Part shown: positions 12,898 through 13,718 of the stretch, piece after piece
Position numbering within the stretch: the first letter of the stretch is position 1
How the letters are laid out: each line of letters starts with the position of its first letter
DNA from: Geothermovivens sp964644845
GTDB taxonomy: Bacteria; Zhuqueibacterota; Zhuqueibacteria; Oleimicrobiales; Geothermoviventaceae
Length of the DNA stretch: 13,718 nucleotides
Direction of reading: 5' to 3'
Assembly: GCA_964644845.1 (NCBI GenBank)
Contig: CAZXXS010000003.1
Coordinates: forward strand, 1-13,718
The notes under the pieces: generated by a model
Databases searched by the model: none
The model's input: the letters and a program-made list of their open reading frames with translations, nothing else
What the model was told of the DNA's origin: nothing
Translations under genes and position numbers: made by a program

Positions 12898-12929
12898 CAA
12901 ATGTACAGCTCCTTTCGCAAGTCGCGCAA
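12898..12929 (-). promoter_or_regulatory. Candidate Bacteroidota-type promoter for the toroid protein gene
   Basis: On the minus strand a TTG (12927-12929) is followed after 21 bases by TACATTTG (12898-12905), a perfect match to the Bacteroidota -7 element TAnnTTTG. It lies about 120 bases before the start codon at 12778, almost the same distance as the candidate in front of the radical SAM gene. Confidence 0.4.
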
Positions 12930-12998
12930 GGCGAATTCGCACCCCCCTCCGGGCCAACTTCCCAGGATCCCGCTGACGGATTCAATCCCTGGAGGTCG

Positions 12999-13120
12999 CC
13001 CGCGGATCAATCCCCGGGCTGAGGGAAAACAAGCCGCTGTCTGAGGACGGCTTACCAACGAGCGTCCGCGAAAGGGGACGCAGGGAAGGCTCCGCAACGG
13101 AGTTCACTCCGCTGCCGGAG
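12999..13120. repeat. Hairpin-cluster repeat, diverged copy
   Basis: This copy opens with CCCGCGGATCAATCCCCGGG (12999-13018), one base off a perfect palindrome. It then has AAGCCG (13031-13036) pairing with CGGCTT (13048-13053), GCGTCC (13062-13067) with GGACGC (13076-13081), and CTCCG/CGGAG/CTCCG at 13090-13111. The order and spacing of hairpins follow the two copies to the right, while most arm sequences differ, as in an old relative that has kept its structure. Confidence 0.55.
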
Positions 13121-13195
13121 AAAACATCGACAGACGCGAAGCTCCCTCGCCAACGCGTCGTCGAACGCCGCCCCTTGATCTGGCAACACAATCCG

Positions 13196-13397
13196 CCCGG
13201 GGATCAATCCCCGGGCTACGGGAAAAACCGCCGCCTCAAGGCGGCTTCCTCACAGAGAATGCGGCAGCTCGAAGAAACGCCAAAGCGTGGCGCCTCCGGA
13301 CAGCAGTCCGCACACCGAACAGTGGACTGCTCACCCAAATCCAACCGGCTTCAGCCGGTTTCCACCTGAGATAGCCGGGGACTTCAGTCCTCGGCGG
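13196..13397. repeat. Hairpin-cluster repeat, copy 1
   Basis: About 200 bases made almost wholly of palindromes: CCCGGGGATCAATCCCCGGG (13196-13215) followed by CTAC, GCCGCCTCAAGGCGGC (about 13230-13245), CGCCA/TGGCG (13278-13292), AGCAGTCC (13302-13309) with GGACTGCT (13324-13331), AACCGGCTTCAGCCGGTT (13343-13360) and GCCGGGGAC-TTCA-GTCCTCGGC (13374-13395). Read on the minus strand, GTAG directly precedes the first palindrome, the signature of REP elements mobilised by RAYT (REP-associated) transposases. No transposase is in the window. The element recurs 330-333 bases to the right. Confidence 0.8.
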
Positions 13398-13525
13398 AAA
13401 CACAACGTCACATCCTACCTCTCAGCCACGCAAGTCCGCGTTGTCTCACCAGGTTCGCCGCACGGTTTCGTAATCGCCAAACGAGACGTGGCGGGAACAA
13501 ATACAGACTTGCAAACGCCCTTCCG
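13398..13525. other. Spacer between hairpin-cluster repeats
   Basis: About 130 bases separating copies 1 and 2, without strong palindromes and without a supported gene. Together with one repeat it makes a 333-base unit, so only a view of the sequence beyond 13718 would show whether the spacer also repeats. Confidence 0.4.
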
Positions 13526-13718
13526 CCCGGGGATTGGATCCCCGGGCTACGCGAGAAAAACCGCCGCCTCAAGGCGGCTTCCTCACAGAGAATGCGGCAG
13601 CTCGAAGAAACGCCAAAGCGTGGCGCCTCCGGACAGCAGTCCGCACTCCGAACGGTGGACTGCTCACCCAAATCCAACCGGCTTCAGCCGGTTTCCACCT
13701 GAGATAGCCGGGGACTTC
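13526..13718. repeat. Hairpin-cluster repeat, copy 2, cut by the window edge
   Basis: A near-identical second copy, offset by 333 bases. From 13559 to the end it matches 13226-13385 with only two substitutions that I can see, both in the loop between AGCAGTCC and GGACTGCT. The opening palindrome (13526-13546) differs in its centre, GATTGGATC against GATCAATC, while the stem is kept, again with CTAC next to it. The last visible bases are inside the final GCCGGGGAC hairpin, so the repeat continues beyond the window. Confidence 0.8.

Noticed and set aside
12999..13718. CRISPR array.
   Set aside because: The repeat units are ~200 bases, only two are near-identical, and the spacing and internal hairpins do not fit short direct repeats with unique spacers.

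Overview
The window is GC-rich bacterial DNA, and every protein gene I can support lies on the minus strand. The best lineage clue is the 391-residue exported protein at 4417-5592. Its last ~85 residues form a type IX secretion (Por) C-terminal sorting domain, with a YPNPFN opening, a VFNLLGEKV core and a final G-A-Y-F-V strand. That points to the Bacteroidota/FCB superphylum. The GC richness and the exact style of the domain would fit an uncultured relative such as KSB1, Calditrichota or Ignavibacteriota; this placement is inference.

Layout, read in the direction of transcription (right to left). Positions 12999-13718 hold no gene but three copies of a hairpin-cluster repeat, the last running off the window. 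A ~220 bp leader with a possible Bacteroidota-type promoter precedes a 550-residue exported, probably alpha-helical-toroid protein (11126-12778). A ~700 bp spacer (10425-11125) carries a long hairpin, an AT-rich promoter-like patch and an inverted repeat in front of a B12-binding radical SAM enzyme resembling the hopanoid C-2 methylase HpnP (8940-10424). A ~950 bp interval (7987-8939) has no convincing gene but several strong hairpins.

Next comes a compact cluster, 7986 down to 1. It runs: an exported GH20-like beta-hexosaminidase; a CBM9-like protein with the T9SS tail; a membrane-anchored rhodanese; a MauE/DoxX-type membrane protein overlapping it by GTGA; a Nif3-family dinuclear-metal protein; two overlapping amidohydrolase-fold genes, of which the upstream one has lost every metal ligand; an ISOC2-like isochorismatase-family hydrolase; and the start of another exported protein cut by the window edge. 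Spacing is tight except for a 95 bp gap before the Nif3 gene and a 252 bp gap before the isochorismatase gene.

Functionally the window mixes extracellular glycan handling (GH20-like enzyme, carbohydrate-binding T9SS protein, toroid protein) with envelope sulfur/thiol redox (rhodanese plus MauE) and cytosolic hydrolases of unknown substrate. I saw no tRNA, rRNA, CRISPR array, transposase or phage gene. The most distinctive items are the pairing of an active amidohydrolase with a dead one, the hairpin-cluster repeats, the unexplained structured interval at 8.0-8.9 kb, and the orphan HpnP-like enzyme.
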